From: Streptosporangium carneum | Lineage (GTDB): Bacteria > Actinomycetota > Actinomycetes > Streptosporangiales > Streptosporangiaceae | Length of the DNA stretch: 64,000 nucleotides | Assembly (NCBI RefSeq): GCF_027922005.1 | Contig: NZ_BSEV01000001.1 | Span: 1,017,638 to 1,081,637 of the forward strand | Direction: 5' to 3' | In this document: piece after piece, positions 8,100 to 16,709 of the stretch | How the letters are laid out: every line of letters starts with the position of its first letter | Numbering within the stretch: the first letter of the stretch is position 1 | The notes under the pieces: generated by a model | Told to the model about the DNA's origin: nothing | Database searches by the model: none | Seen by the model: the letters and a program-made list of their open reading frames with translations, nothing else | Position numbers and translations under genes: made by a program

Positions 8100-9257
8100 A
8101 TGGATATCAAGGACACGGCCCGGCCGCTCGACGGGGCGGGCGTCTCGGCGTTCCTCCGGTCGCTTCCCGCCAAGCCCCTGCTGCTCGGCCTGGGCGAGGC
8201 CAGGCACTTCGTGGGGGAGCTGGGCGAGCTGCGCAACGAGATCTTCCGGCATCTGGTCGAGCACGAGGGCTACCGGTCGTTCGCCATCGAGAGCGACTGC
8301 CTCATGGGCCTTGTGGTGGACGACCACATCACGACGGGCGCGGGCACGCTCGACGACGTCATGGAACGCGGCTTCAGCCACGGCTTCGGCGCTTTCCCGG
8401 CCAACCGCGAGCTCGTGCGCTGGATGCGGGCCTACAACGAGGAGCACGACGAGAAGCTTCGGTTCTTCGGGTTCGACGGTCCTCTGGAGTATTGGGCGGC
8501 GAGCCCGCGCCAGGCGCTCACCGCCCTCCACGCCCTCCTCGAAGGCCCGCTGCCCTGCACCGGGGAAACCCTCGACGCGCTGCTCGGCCCGGACGACCGG
8601 TGGACGAACGAGGCCACGGTCATGGACCCGTCCCAGTCGATCGGCCGGTCCGCCGACGCCCAGCGGCTGCGGCTGCTCGCCGACGACCTGGTGGCGCTGC
8701 TCGACACGCAGGCGCCGCGGCTGAGCGCGGAGGACAGGCGGCGGGCGGCACTGTACGGGCGCACCGCCGTCGGCCTGCTCCGTTACCACGACGGGATGGC
8801 CGACACGTCCCCGGAGCGGATAGCCCGGCTGTCGGCCCTGCGGGACGCGATGATGGCCGCCAACCTGCGCGCCGTCGCCGAGCACGGCCCGGCCCTGGTC
8901 TTCGCCCACAACCTCCACCTGCAGCGGAACAAGAGCCTCATGCACCTCGGCGACCAGCCGCTGGAGTGGTGGAGCGCGGGGGCGATCGCCGAAGCGCACC
9001 TGGGCGACCGGTACGCCTTCCTGGCCTCAGCCCTCGGCACGGCCGGCGGCGACACCCCGCCCCCGGACACCGTCGAGGGCGTCCTGTCCACGCTCCCGTG
9101 GGACCGCTCGCTCATCGACGCCCGCCGCCTGGCCGAGGCCGTCACGAAGCCCGCCCCGCGCGTCTCCCACGATTTCCGCTATTTCCCGCTGGACCCGGCC
9201 CAGCTCGGCATGATCGACGGCGTCGTCTTCCTCAGAGAGGCCGTCAAGCTGGACTGA
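8100..9257 (+). CDS. Erythromycin-esterase-family hydrolase
   Basis: 385 residues. Family members of the EreA/EreB type hydrolyse the macrolide lactone ring, but many chromosomal relatives act on other substrates. Family motifs: LGEARHFVGE near residue 30 (canonical GEATHG; the His is kept, Thr is replaced by Arg), RSFAIESD with the conserved Glu, and LVFAHNLHLQRN with the second conserved His. There is no signal peptide. The ATG lies almost directly after TTTAAGGC, so translation may start with a very short or absent leader. It is divergent from a MerR-type regulator, an arrangement that suggests inducible expression. Confidence 0.82.
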   Translation: MDIKDTARPLDGAGVSAFLRSLPAKPLLLGLGEARHFVGELGELRNEIFRHLVEHEGYRSFAIESDCLMGLVVDDHITTGAGTLDDVMERGFSHGFGAFPANRELVRWMRAYNEEHDEKLRFFGFDGPLEYWAASPRQALTALHALLEGPLPCTGETLDALLGPDDRWTNEATVMDPSQSIGRSADAQRLRLLADDLVALLDTQAPRLSAEDRRRAALYGRTAVGLLRYHDGMADTSPERIARLSALRDAMMAANLRAVAEHGPALVFAHNLHLQRNKSLMHLGDQPLEWWSAGAIAEAHLGDRYAFLASALGTAGGDTPPPDTVEGVLSTLPWDRSLIDARRLAEAVTKPAPRVSHDFRYFPLDPAQLGMIDGVVFLREAVKLD

Positions 9258-9414
9258 CAGGGCGCGTACGCGTCAGGCATGGCTGACACGCACGCGCGCC
9301 GTACGTCCGCCGGAGCCGGGGGAAGAACGTAAAACGGCTCCTCCAGGCCGGGAAGCCTGTTCACCCGTGTGCGCCCGTCCTCCGGCCGGTTCTACGGCGT
9401 CCCCGCTGTCGGGG

Positions 9415-9444
9415 GGTGTGAGGGACCGGCAGGTCCCTCACACC
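9415..9444. terminator. Strong hairpin between convergent genes
   Basis: A 13-bp perfect stem (GGTGTGAGGGACC paired with its complement) and a GGCA tetraloop, without a T-run. It lies between the 3' ends of the esterase gene and purA and probably ends both transcripts. Confidence 0.65.
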
Positions 9445-9540
9445 GGGGTCCGGGGCGAAGGAGCGCGGCCCGGGTGCGAACCGCGCGCGGCGCGAGGACT
9501 CGGCGAGACCCGTGGAACGGGCCGCGCCTCAACGTCCGAT

Positions 9541-9590
9541 GATCCAGGAACGCACGGTGATCCAGGAACGCACGGTGATCCAGGAAACGG
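9541..9590. repeat. Tandem repeat, 18-bp unit, about 2.7 copies
   Basis: The unit GATCCAGGAACGCACGGT occurs exactly twice (9541-9558 and 9559-9576), followed by a partial third copy. It lies between the purA stop codon and the terminator hairpin, so it is in the purA 3' untranslated region. No coding role is seen. The rest of 9258-9540 holds only the hairpin. Confidence 0.85.
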
Positions 9591-9594
9591 GGGC

Positions 9595-10878
9595 CTAGAT
9601 CAGCGGGTGGATCTGGAGGGTCTCGGTCCGGCCGGGGCCGACGCCGATGGCGGAGACGCGGGCGCCGCTCATGCTCTCCAGGGCCTTCACGTAGGCCTGC
9701 GCGTTCGCGGGCAGGTCCTCGAAGGTCTTGGCGCCGGTGATGTCCTCCTGCCAGCCGGGGAACTCCTCGTAGACGGGCTTGGCGTGGTGGAAGTCGGTCT
9801 GGGTCATCGGGATCTCGTCGTAGCGGACGCCGTCGACCTCGTAGGCGACGCACACCGGGATCTTCTCCAGGCCGGACAGCACGTCCAGCTTGGTGAGGAA
9901 GAAGTCGGTGACGCCGTTGATCCGGCTGGCGTAGCGGGCGATCACCGCGTCGAACCAGCCGCAGCGGCGGTTGCGGCCCGTGGTCACGCCGTACTCGCCG
10001 CCGGTGGTGCGCAGCCAGTCGCCCATCTCGTCCTCGAGCTCGGTCGGGAACGGGCCGGAGCCGACGCGGGTGGTGTAGGCCTTGAGGATGCCGATCACGC
10101 GGGTGAGGCGGGTCGGCGGGATGCCCGAGCCGGAGCAGGCGCCGCCGCTCGTCGGTGAGGAGGAGGTGACGAACGGGTAGGTGCCGTGGTCGATGTCGAG
10201 CAGGTTGCCCTGGCCGCCCTCGAGCAGGACGACCTTGTTCTCGTCCAGGGCCTTGTTCAGGATCAGCGAGGTGTCGGCGATGTGCGGCTTGAGGCGCTCG
10301 GCGTAGCCGAGGTACTCCTCCAGGACCTTGTCCGCGTCGATCGCCCTGCGGTTGTAGATCTTGGTGAGGATCTGGTTCTTCTCACCGAGGGCGACCTCGA
10401 TCTTCTTCTGCAGGATGCCCGGGTCGAGCAGGTCCTGGACCCGCACGCCCATCCGGTAGATCTTGTCGCCGTACGCGGGGCCGATGCCCCGGCCGGTGGT
10501 GCCGATCTTGGCCTTGCCGAGGTAGCGCTCGGTGACCTTGTCGAGGGCCTTGTGGTGGGGCATGATCAGGTGCGCGTTCGCGGAGATCAGCAGCCGCTCG
10601 GAGGAGACCCCGCGGGCCTCGAGGCCGTCGATCTCGCTCAGCAGCACGCCCGGGTCGATGACCACGCCGTTGCCGATCACCGGGATGACGTTCGGAGAGA
10701 GCACTCCCGTCGGCAGCAGGTGCAGCGCGTACTTCTGGTCGCCGATGACGACCGTGTGACCCGCGTTGTTGCCACCCTGGTATCTGACGACGTAGTCGAC
10801 CTGGTCGCCGAGCAGGTCGGTCGCCTTACCCTTGCCCTCATCGCCCCATTGGGCGCCCACGAGAACGACAGCCGGCAT
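9595..10878 (-). CDS. purA: Adenylosuccinate synthetase
   Basis: Forms adenylosuccinate from IMP, aspartate and GTP, the first step from IMP to AMP. 427 residues, the standard length. It starts [20 protein letters not shown] (P-loop and catalytic Asp), with [21 protein letters not shown] and the C-terminal base-binding [13 protein letters not shown] 10878 follows GGGAG at 9 bases. The segment usually reading GGQGTLLD is GGQGNLLD, and SSNPTAGG is SSSPTSGG; both are mild changes near the IMP site. It follows the DUF3151 gene on the same strand, separated by a terminator-like hairpin. Confidence 0.95.
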   Translation of the reverse strand: MPAVVLVGAQWGDEGKGKATDLLGDQVDYVVRYQGGNNAGHTVVIGDQKYALHLLPTGVLSPNVIPVIGNGVVIDPGVLLSEIDGLEARGVSSERLLISANAHLIMPHHKALDKVTERYLGKAKIGTTGRGIGPAYGDKIYRMGVRVQDLLDPGILQKKIEVALGEKNQILTKIYNRRAIDADKVLEEYLGYAERLKPHIADTSLILNKALDENKVVLLEGGQGNLLDIDHGTYPFVTSSSPTSGGACSGSGIPPTRLTRVIGILKAYTTRVGSGPFPTELEDEMGDWLRTTGGEYGVTTGRNRRCGWFDAVIARYASRINGVTDFFLTKLDVLSGLEKIPVCVAYEVDGVRYDEIPMTQTDFHHAKPVYEEFPGWQEDITGAKTFEDLPANAQAYVKALESMSGARVSAIGVGPGRTETLQIHPLI

Positions 10879-10904
10879 CGTTAATCTCCCACCACACAAA
10901 CCAA

Positions 10905-10932
10905 AGCCCCTGACGCAATCGCGGCAGGGGCT
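10905..10932 (-). terminator. Terminator of the DUF3151 gene
   Basis: An 8-bp stem AGCCCCTG / CAGGGGCT with a 12-base loop. On the minus strand it is followed by TTGGTTTGTGTGG, a T-rich stretch. It lies 73 bp after the DUF3151 stop and just upstream of purA, so it could also act as a leader attenuator of purA. Confidence 0.6.
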
Positions 10933-11004
10933 CTTGCGTGGTGAGAATACCCGACCTGGTCAGAAATGGGGATCTCCCATCCTGGCGGAGAGGTCCGGCG
11001 AGGC

Positions 11005-11424
11005 TCAGCGACCGCTCAGTTCCTCGACGGCTTCGGCGCTGGAGTCCTTCAGGAACTGTTGGCAACGTTCCGCTTCGTCCTTCTCGCCGATGGCCTGAGC
11101 GGCCCGGCCCAGCGCGTGGAGACACCGCAGGAAGCCGCGGTTGGGCGCGTGCTCCCAGGGGATCGGGCCGTGTCCCTTCCAGCCCGCCCTGCGCAGCTGG
11201 TCGAGGCCCCTGTGGTATCCGGTGCGCGCGAACGCGTACGACGTCACGGCGTGTCCGGCCGCGAAGTACTCGTCCGCGAGCGCGGCCCAGGCGGCCGGAT
11301 AGGCCGGGAAGCGGGCTGCCACGTCGGATGCTTGGGCGCCGGACTCCAGCGCCTGCCTGGCCTCGGGCAGGTCCGGCAGCCGGGTGGGCGGCGGACCCGC
11401 GAGGAGGTTCTCGTGCGATTCCAT
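11005..11424 (-). CDS. DUF3151 family protein
   Basis: 139 residues starting MESHENLLAGPPPTRLPD. The text matches the actinobacterial DUF3151 family, with YAFARTGYHRGLDQLRRAGW and PNRGFLRCLHALGRAA as its most recognisable parts. It is all helical, with no signal peptide or membrane segment; its function is unknown. It lies upstream of purA on the same strand. The 158-bp gap to the MarR gene shows nothing beyond C/G-rich sequence. Confidence 0.85.
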   Translation of the reverse strand: MESHENLLAGPPPTRLPDLPEARQALESGAQASDVAARFPAYPAAWAALADEYFAAGHAVTSYAFARTGYHRGLDQLRRAGWKGHGPIPWEHAPNRGFLRCLHALGRAAQAIGEKDEAERCQQFLKDSSAEAVEELSGR

Positions 11425-11582
11425 AGGACAGTCCTACCCGCAACGACGGGGTCAGGCCAAGATCGGCCCTCGGAGACGTGCCCCACATCCGGCGCTCACA
11501 CGCGCGGCTGCCCGTTTTCCGGGTCTTTCCGCGGTCTTTCCCGCGCTCCTTCCCACGGTCCCTCCCGCGTGGAGCCCCGCTG

Positions 11583-12089
11583 TCACCGCGGGGTCTGCCG
11601 GTAGCCGGGGTGGACGCCCTGGGTGAGGCCCTGCTGGGCGGCGACCGCCCCGAGCAGCCCGGCGAGCTGTTCGCGCTGGGTCTCGTCGAGCGCGGCGCAG
11701 ATCTCGTCCTCGTGCGCGGCGCCGAGCTCGCGCATCTCGGACATCACGTGCGCGCCCTCGTCCGTGAGGTGCAGCGCGTAGTGGCGGCGGTCCTGCGGGT
11801 TCCGCCGGCGTTCGACGAGCTTCTTGCGTTCCAGGCCGTCGACCAGCGCGACGACCCGGCTCGGCACGACCCCCAGCTCCTCTGCCAGGGACTGCTGGCT
11901 GCGTCCCGGCCGCATGGCGATCATGCGCAGCAGTCCGACGTCGGCGGGGACGACGCCCAGACCGCTGATCCGCTCGGCGAACCGCGCGGCGGCGTGGGCG
12001 CCCACCTGTGCGAGCAGGAACGCCGTGCCCCTGGGCCTGAACCGCGCCGTGGCCCCGTCTTCGTGTCCGGCCTGCCCCTCTGTGGTCAT
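11583..12089 (-). CDS. MarR-family transcriptional regulator
   Basis: 168 residues with a winged helix: PGRSQQSLAEELGVVPSRVV is the recognition region and ERRRNPQDRRHYALHLTDEG the wing, the classic MarR pattern. A Gly/Arg-rich tail follows. No Shine-Dalgarno sequence is seen before ATG 12089, so the mRNA may be leaderless. It is divergent from the SDR operon at 12158 and shares a palindrome at 12107-12138, so it most likely represses both itself and that operon. Confidence 0.9.
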   Translation of the reverse strand: MTTEGQAGHEDGATARFRPRGTAFLLAQVGAHAAARFAERISGLGVVPADVGLLRMIAMRPGRSQQSLAEELGVVPSRVVALVDGLERKKLVERRRNPQDRRHYALHLTDEGAHVMSEMRELGAAHEDEICAALDETQREQLAGLLGAVAAQQGLTQGVHPGYRQTPR

Positions 12090-12106
12090 GCAGCGATGGT
12101 AGTCGC

Positions 12107-12138
12107 AGTGAATAGTTCTGTGCTATGAATAATTCACT
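12107..12138. promoter_or_regulatory. MarR operator between divergent genes
   Basis: Inverted repeat AGTGAAT...ATTCACT (12107-12113 and 12132-12138) centred at 12122.5; the inner bases also match partly (GTTC against GAAT). It lies between the MarR start (12089) and the SDR start (12158), where a dimeric MarR protein would block both promoters. Confidence 0.6.
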
Positions 12139-12157
12139 CAAGAGAACGGAGGGGGAT

Positions 12158-12943
12158 GTGTCCAGCGACATGGACGACGCCCCGCCGCGCCACCTGGCCC
12201 TGGCGGGCAGGGTGGCGCTGGTGACCGGTGGTTCACGGGGGATCGGCGCGGCGACCTGCCGCGCCCTGGCGCGCAGTGGTGCGAGGGTCGCGGTGAACGG
12301 CCGCGACCAGGCGGCGATCGACGCGGTCGTCGACGAGATCGTCGCGAGCGGAGGCGAGGCGGTCGGGGCGCCCGCGGACGTCACCGACGAGGCCGAGGTG
12401 CTGGCCATGCGCGACGCGGTCGAGCGCGAACTGGGACCGGTGGGGATCCTCGCCGCGTTCGCGGGCGGTCAGGGAGCGCCCGCGCCGACCGCCGACCTCG
12501 GGGCCGGCCGGTGGCGCTCGGTCATCGAGTCCGACCTGACGTCGGTCTACCTGACGGTGGCCGCCTTCCTGCCCGGCATGGTCGACCGGGGCGAAGGGGC
12601 GATCATCACCATGTCCTCGACGGCGGGCCGCGCGCCCGGAGGCGCGAACGCCGCCTACGCGGCGGCGAAGGCGGGCGTGGTGATGTTCACCAGGCACCTG
12701 GCGAACGAGGTCGGCCGGCACGGCGTCCGCGTCAACTGCCTGGCCCCCTCCGCGGTGCTCAACGACCGCATGCGACGGTTCATGACCGGGGAACAGCTCG
12801 ACGAACTGGCCGCGACCTACCCTCTGGGCCGCATCGGGCGCCCGGAGGACGTCGCGGAGGCCGTCCTGTATCTCGCCTCGGACGCCTCGTCCTGGGTCAC
12901 CGGGGTCACCCTCGACCTGACCGGCGGGCGGGTGATCGTGTGA
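12158..12943 (+). CDS. SDR-family oxidoreductase
   Basis: 261 residues. Rossmann-fold dehydrogenase or ketoreductase: cofactor motif VTGGSRGIGAA, NGRD after strand 2 (suggesting NADP preference), and the catalytic Ser of MSSTAG with the Tyr/Lys of YAAAK. It ends SWVTGVTLDLTGG, usual for FabG-like SDRs. The AGG motif that often replaces NAG is present (AFAGG). I chose GTG 12158 because GGAGG lies 5 bases upstream; ATG 12125 falls inside the MarR palindrome. It overlaps the next gene by GTGA at 12940. The substrate is unknown. Confidence 0.88.
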   Translation: MSSDMDDAPPRHLALAGRVALVTGGSRGIGAATCRALARSGARVAVNGRDQAAIDAVVDEIVASGGEAVGAPADVTDEAEVLAMRDAVERELGPVGILAAFAGGQGAPAPTADLGAGRWRSVIESDLTSVYLTVAAFLPGMVDRGEGAIITMSSTAGRAPGGANAAYAAAKAGVVMFTRHLANEVGRHGVRVNCLAPSAVLNDRMRRFMTGEQLDELAATYPLGRIGRPEDVAEAVLYLASDASSWVTGVTLDLTGGRVIV

Positions 12944-13683
12944 TCACTCCTGCCCAGGCCCCTACGCCCGCCCGGCGGCGGAACGAGGCGGGGCCGCCGC
13001 CGGGAATCCTCGGCGTCGTGTTCACCGCGCTGTTCCTGGCGGGGATCGCCGTCAGCACGATCATGGCGGGAGGCGAGACCTTCCCCTCGCCCTTCGGGCC
13101 CTCCGCCGGGATCCAGGCCTACTTCCACGACCACGGGGACGCCGTGGGGGTGAGCGGATTCCTGCAGTTCGCCGCCTCGGTCCCGATGGCGATCTACGCC
13201 GCGACCGTCTCGGCCCGCCTGCGCAACCTCGGCATCCGCGCGCCGGGCGCCACCATCGCCCTGACCGGCGGCGTGCTGGCCTCGGCCATGCTGGCCCTGT
13301 CCGCGCTGTTCAGCTGGACGCTGTCACGCCCCGAGGTGGTCGCCGAACCCGCACTGGTCCACGCCCTGCAGAGCCTCGCCTTCGCCACCGGCGGCACCGG
13401 GCACGTCGTCTTCCTGGGACTGCTCGTCGCGGGCGTCGCCGTACCCGGGTGGCTGGCCGGGCTGCTGCCGCGCCCGTTCGCGCTGGCCGGCCTGGCCGTC
13501 GCCCTCGTGGCCGAGCTGTCCACGCTCACCCTGCTGCTGTCCGGCGCGGCCGTCCTGCTGCCCGTCGCCCGCTTCACCGGCCTGGCCTGGCTCATCGCCG
13601 CTGGATTCCTGCTGCCCCGCACCCGGGCCCGCAGGACGGACGCCCGCGCGACGTCGTCGACAGACAAGGACGAGACCCCGTGA
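12940..13683 (+). CDS. Integral membrane protein, second gene of the MarR-controlled operon
   Basis: 247 residues with about six hydrophobic segments: GVVFTALFLAGIAVSTIMAG, one around LQFAASVPMAIYAA, one around TIALTGGVLASAMLALS, one around HVVFLGLLVAGVAV, one around LAGLAVALVAELSTLTLLL, and a last one around FTGLAWLIAAGFLLP. The layout is like DUF4386-type membrane proteins, but I cannot assign it firmly. Its GTG start overlaps the SDR stop (GTGA) and its own stop overlaps the next start the same way, so the three genes are translationally coupled. Confidence 0.85.
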   Translation: MITPAQAPTPARRRNEAGPPPGILGVVFTALFLAGIAVSTIMAGGETFPSPFGPSAGIQAYFHDHGDAVGVSGFLQFAASVPMAIYAATVSARLRNLGIRAPGATIALTGGVLASAMLALSALFSWTLSRPEVVAEPALVHALQSLAFATGGTGHVVFLGLLVAGVAVPGWLAGLLPRPFALAGLAVALVAELSTLTLLLSGAAVLLPVARFTGLAWLIAAGFLLPRTRARRTDARATSSTDKDETP

Positions 13684-14573
13684 ACACAGCGCTGCTCGAA
13701 CGGCTCATCAGGTTCCAGCACCCGGAGAAGGTCCTGAGATATCTCGGTGACCTCGACGACGCGCGCCTCGCCGCGCTGTTCGGCCTGGAGACAGACTCCT
13801 ACCTGCGGGCACGGCGAGCCCACGAGGAGCAGGCGCGCCAGGCCGCGGCCGACCTGCTCGACGATCCCGGGTTCGCGAAGAAGATCGACGACCTGCCCTT
13901 CGCGCCCGGCCAGCGCGTCGTGGCCGTGGGCGAGAGCACCACCGACGACCTGCTGTCCTGGTTCGAGATCCTGCGCCACGCCATCGGTCTCAGGCGTCCC
14001 GCCGACGGGATCGTCCTGGTGAACCTGGGGGTCAGCGGGCAGACGAGCACACAGGCTCTGGCCGGTTTCGCCGCGGTGGTCCTCCAGCGGCCCGACTGGG
14101 TGCTGTGCATGCTGGGCGCGAACGACGTCCGGCGTCTCGGCGCGGAAGGGCCGACCCTGGTCGGCCTCTCCGAGACCGAGCGCAACCTGCGCGCGCTGCG
14201 CGACCTCGTCACGCGGCGCACCGCCGCCCGCTGGGTCTGGCTCACCCCGAGCCCGGTCGACGAGGCGCGCGTCGCGGCCTACCAGCCGTTCCAGTGGGGC
14301 GAGACCAGCTGGAGCAACCATGACCTCGCCCTCGTCGGGCGGTTCCTGGCCGCGCAACCGGAACCCGTGGTCGACAGCGGCGCCGTCATCGGTCCGGCCG
14401 TCAGCACTGTCATCGGCACCGTCACCGGCTCGGCCGTCAGCCCGGTCGTCGGCCCGGTCGTCGCGGAGCAGGGCGCGGAGCCGTTCCACCTCGACGACGG
14501 GGTGCACCTGTCCCTCGCCGGACAGCGCGCCCTGGCCGTGGCCCTGGTCGACACCCTCACGGACAGCGCATAG
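13680..14573 (+). CDS. SGNH/GDSL-type esterase
   Basis: 297 residues. SGNH blocks in order: VAVGESTTDDLL (block I, GES in place of GDS; the Ser is the nucleophile), NLGVSGQTS (block II Gly), MLGANDVRRLG (block III Asn) and HLDDGVHLSLAGQ (block V Asp and His). About 110 N-terminal residues precede block I. Between blocks III and V lies a low-complexity V/G/S/T stretch (GAVIGPAVSTVIGTVTGSAV and on) that looks like a repeat-slippage insertion. No signal peptide. It is the last gene of the SDR operon, so a role in modifying or detoxifying an ester is plausible. Confidence 0.85.
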   Translation: MNTALLERLIRFQHPEKVLRYLGDLDDARLAALFGLETDSYLRARRAHEEQARQAAADLLDDPGFAKKIDDLPFAPGQRVVAVGESTTDDLLSWFEILRHAIGLRRPADGIVLVNLGVSGQTSTQALAGFAAVVLQRPDWVLCMLGANDVRRLGAEGPTLVGLSETERNLRALRDLVTRRTAARWVWLTPSPVDEARVAAYQPFQWGETSWSNHDLALVGRFLAAQPEPVVDSGAVIGPAVSTVIGTVTGSAVSPVVGPVVAEQGAEPFHLDDGVHLSLAGQRALAVALVDTLTDSA

Positions 14574-14747
14574 GACCGCTCGTGTCCGGCTCTACGGGTG
14601 GGGCCGGCCGCCAGGTCATGGCCCAGGCGCCCGACGCCGGTCACGGCGGCGTGGGCGGCCGGACGCGGACATGGGGCGCTGTGGGCCTGTGCGGCGGGCC
14701 GCCGAGGGACGGCGGCCCGCCGGACGGCGGCCCTGGCGGGGAGAGGC

Positions 14748-15770
14748 TCAGGTGAGCTTGGTGCCCGCGGACTTCAGGTGCTGGCAGGCCTCGACGATCC
14801 GGGCGGCCATGGAGGTCTCGGCCGCCTTGCCGTACGAACGGGGGTCGTAGGTCTTCTTGTTGCCGACGTCGCCGTCCACCTTGAGGACGCCGTCGTAGTT
14901 CTTGAACATGTGGTCGGCGATCGGGCGGGTGAAGGCGTACTGCGTGTCGGTGTCGATGTTCATCTTGATCACGCCGTACGCGATCGCCTCGTGGATCTCC
15001 TCGAGCAGCGAGCCGGAGCCGCCGTGGAAGACCAGGTCGAAGGGCTTCTCCTTGCCGTACTTGGCGCCGACGGCCTCCTGGATCTCCTTCAGCACACCGG
15101 GACGGAGCTTGACGTGGCCCGGCTTGTAGACGCCGTGCACGTTGCCGAAGGTCGCGGCGAGCATGTAGCGGCCCCGCTCGCCCAGACCCAGGGCCTCGGC
15201 GGTCGCGAGGGCGTCCTCGGCAGTGGTGTAGAGCTTCTCGTTGATCTCGCCGACGACGCCGTCCTCCTCACCGCCGACGACGCCGATCTCCACCTCGAGG
15301 ACGATTTTCGCGCGGGAGGTCTTCTCCAGGAGCTCCTGCGCGATCTGCAGGTTCTCCTCGAGCGGCACGGCGGAGCCGTCCCACATGTGCGACTGGAACA
15401 GCGGGTCCTGGCCCCGCGCCACCCGCTCAAGTGAGATGTCGACCAACGGGCGGACGAAGCCGTCGAGCTTGTCCTTGGGACAGTGGTCGGTGTGCAGGGC
15501 GACCGTCACGGGGTACTTGGCCGCGACGACCCTGGCGTACTCCGCCAGCGCCACGGACCCGGTCACCATGTCCTTCACGGTCGTGCCGGAAAGGAACTCG
15601 GCGCCGCCGGTCGACACCTGGATGATGCCGTCGCTCTCCGCCTCGGCGAAACCTCTGAGCGCGGCGTTGAGGGTCTGGGACGAGGTCACGTTGATCGCCG
15701 GATAGGCGAACTCGCCGGCCTTGGCCCGGTCGAGCATCTCGGCGTAGACCTCTGGAGTCGCGATAGGCAT
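14748..15770 (-). CDS. fbaA: Class II fructose-bisphosphate aldolase
   Basis: Zn-dependent cleavage of fructose-1,6-bisphosphate in glycolysis, and the reverse in gluconeogenesis. 340 residues starting MPIATPEVYAEMLDRAKAGE, as usual in actinobacteria. Visible sites: ALHTDHCPKD with the catalytic Asp and Zn-binding His, LEVEIGVVGGEEDGV, FGNVHGVYKPGHV and FHGGSGS for phosphate and Zn binding, and NIDTDTQYAF. A GGGAG element lies 9 bases before ATG 15770. The 174-bp gap to the SGNH gene is G/C-rich and shows nothing. Confidence 0.95.
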   Translation of the reverse strand: MPIATPEVYAEMLDRAKAGEFAYPAINVTSSQTLNAALRGFAEAESDGIIQVSTGGAEFLSGTTVKDMVTGSVALAEYARVVAAKYPVTVALHTDHCPKDKLDGFVRPLVDISLERVARGQDPLFQSHMWDGSAVPLEENLQIAQELLEKTSRAKIVLEVEIGVVGGEEDGVVGEINEKLYTTAEDALATAEALGLGERGRYMLAATFGNVHGVYKPGHVKLRPGVLKEIQEAVGAKYGKEKPFDLVFHGGSGSLLEEIHEAIAYGVIKMNIDTDTQYAFTRPIADHMFKNYDGVLKVDGDVGNKKTYDPRSYGKAAETSMAARIVEACQHLKSAGTKLT

Positions 15771-15938
15771 CGGTGTCATCTCCCTAGAGACGGCGGTCAA
15801 CAGCTGCGCGGGGCCATGGCGAAGACAGGGCCCGTTGGCCAGTATTCCGGGTTCCTTCCCGGCCCGACAGCTGGGGCAACACTTCCGCCTGTGCGGATCT
15901 CTCGATCACAGGCCCCGGCACAGGTAGGCTTCACGCCG

Positions 15939-16655
15939 ATGGACCTCCTGCATAACATCCTCGACCCGAAGTGGTGGCTCGGCCTGCTCGGCCCTTTCGC
16001 CACCATCGGCGTGCTCGGCATCATCTTCGCCGAGACCGGGCTGCTGCTCGGCTTCTTCCTGCCCGGTGACTCGCTGCTCGTCGCGGCCGGGGTCTTCAGC
16101 ACGGCCGAGGCGGCCAAGGCCATCCCCGGCCTCGAACCGCTGTCGTTCCCGCTGCTGCTCCTCCTGGCGCCCATCTGCGCCATCGTGGGCGCGCAACTGG
16201 GCCACCACCTCGGCTCGACGTACGGCCGCAGGATGTTCGACCGGCCGGACTCCAGGCTCTTCAAGCGGGAGTACGTCGAGAAGGCCGAATACTACTTCCA
16301 GAGGTTCGGCCCGGCCAGGGCCGTGGTGATCGCCCGGTTCATCCCGATCGTGCGGACGTTCCTCAACCCGGTCGCGGGCATGCTCGGCATGGACCGCAAG
16401 CGGTTCTTCCTGTGGAACTGCATCGGCGCCGTCCTGTGGACCGACGGAATGCTGATCTTCGGCCGCCTGGTCGGCTCCGCGGTGCCCAACATCGACAGGT
16501 ACATCCTGCCGGGCGCGATGGTGATCATCCTGCTGTCCATCATCCCGATCATCCTGGAGATCGTGAAGAGCCGTAAGGCCGGTGGCGGCGCCTCCGAACC
16601 GCAGGGCAAGCACCACCGCGCCGCGCCCACCTCGTCCGGCGACCCCCGTCTCTGA
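15939..16655 (+). CDS. DedA-family membrane protein
   Basis: 238 residues with the DedA/VTT fold. It has hydrophobic segments around FATIGVLGIIFAETGLLLGF, LPLLLLAPICAIVGAQLGHH and a C-terminal MVIILLSIIPIILEI. Family motifs are present: ETGLLLGFFLPGDSLL near the start and RFIPIVRTFLNPVAGMLGM with the conserved Arg residues. DedA proteins are linked to lipid-carrier transport and membrane homeostasis. It is divergent from fbaA with a 168-bp gap. Confidence 0.88.
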   Translation: MDLLHNILDPKWWLGLLGPFATIGVLGIIFAETGLLLGFFLPGDSLLVAAGVFSTAEAAKAIPGLEPLSFPLLLLLAPICAIVGAQLGHHLGSTYGRRMFDRPDSRLFKREYVEKAEYYFQRFGPARAVVIARFIPIVRTFLNPVAGMLGMDRKRFFLWNCIGAVLWTDGMLIFGRLVGSAVPNIDRYILPGAMVIILLSIIPIILEIVKSRKAGGGASEPQGKHHRAAPTSSGDPRL

Positions 16656-16709
16656 CCCTTCTTCCCGGGTCGGTCGTGCGTCTCATCGCCGAACGCTACC
16701 CTCCACAGT

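Noticed and set aside
8100..9257. Calling the esterase a proven macrolide-resistance gene (ereA/ereB)
   Set aside because: Only the family fold and some catalytic residues are visible; the GEATHG block is changed and the substrate is unknown.
9541..9590. A CRISPR array at the 18-bp tandem repeat
   Set aside because: The copies follow each other directly without spacers and are too short; no cas gene is in the window.
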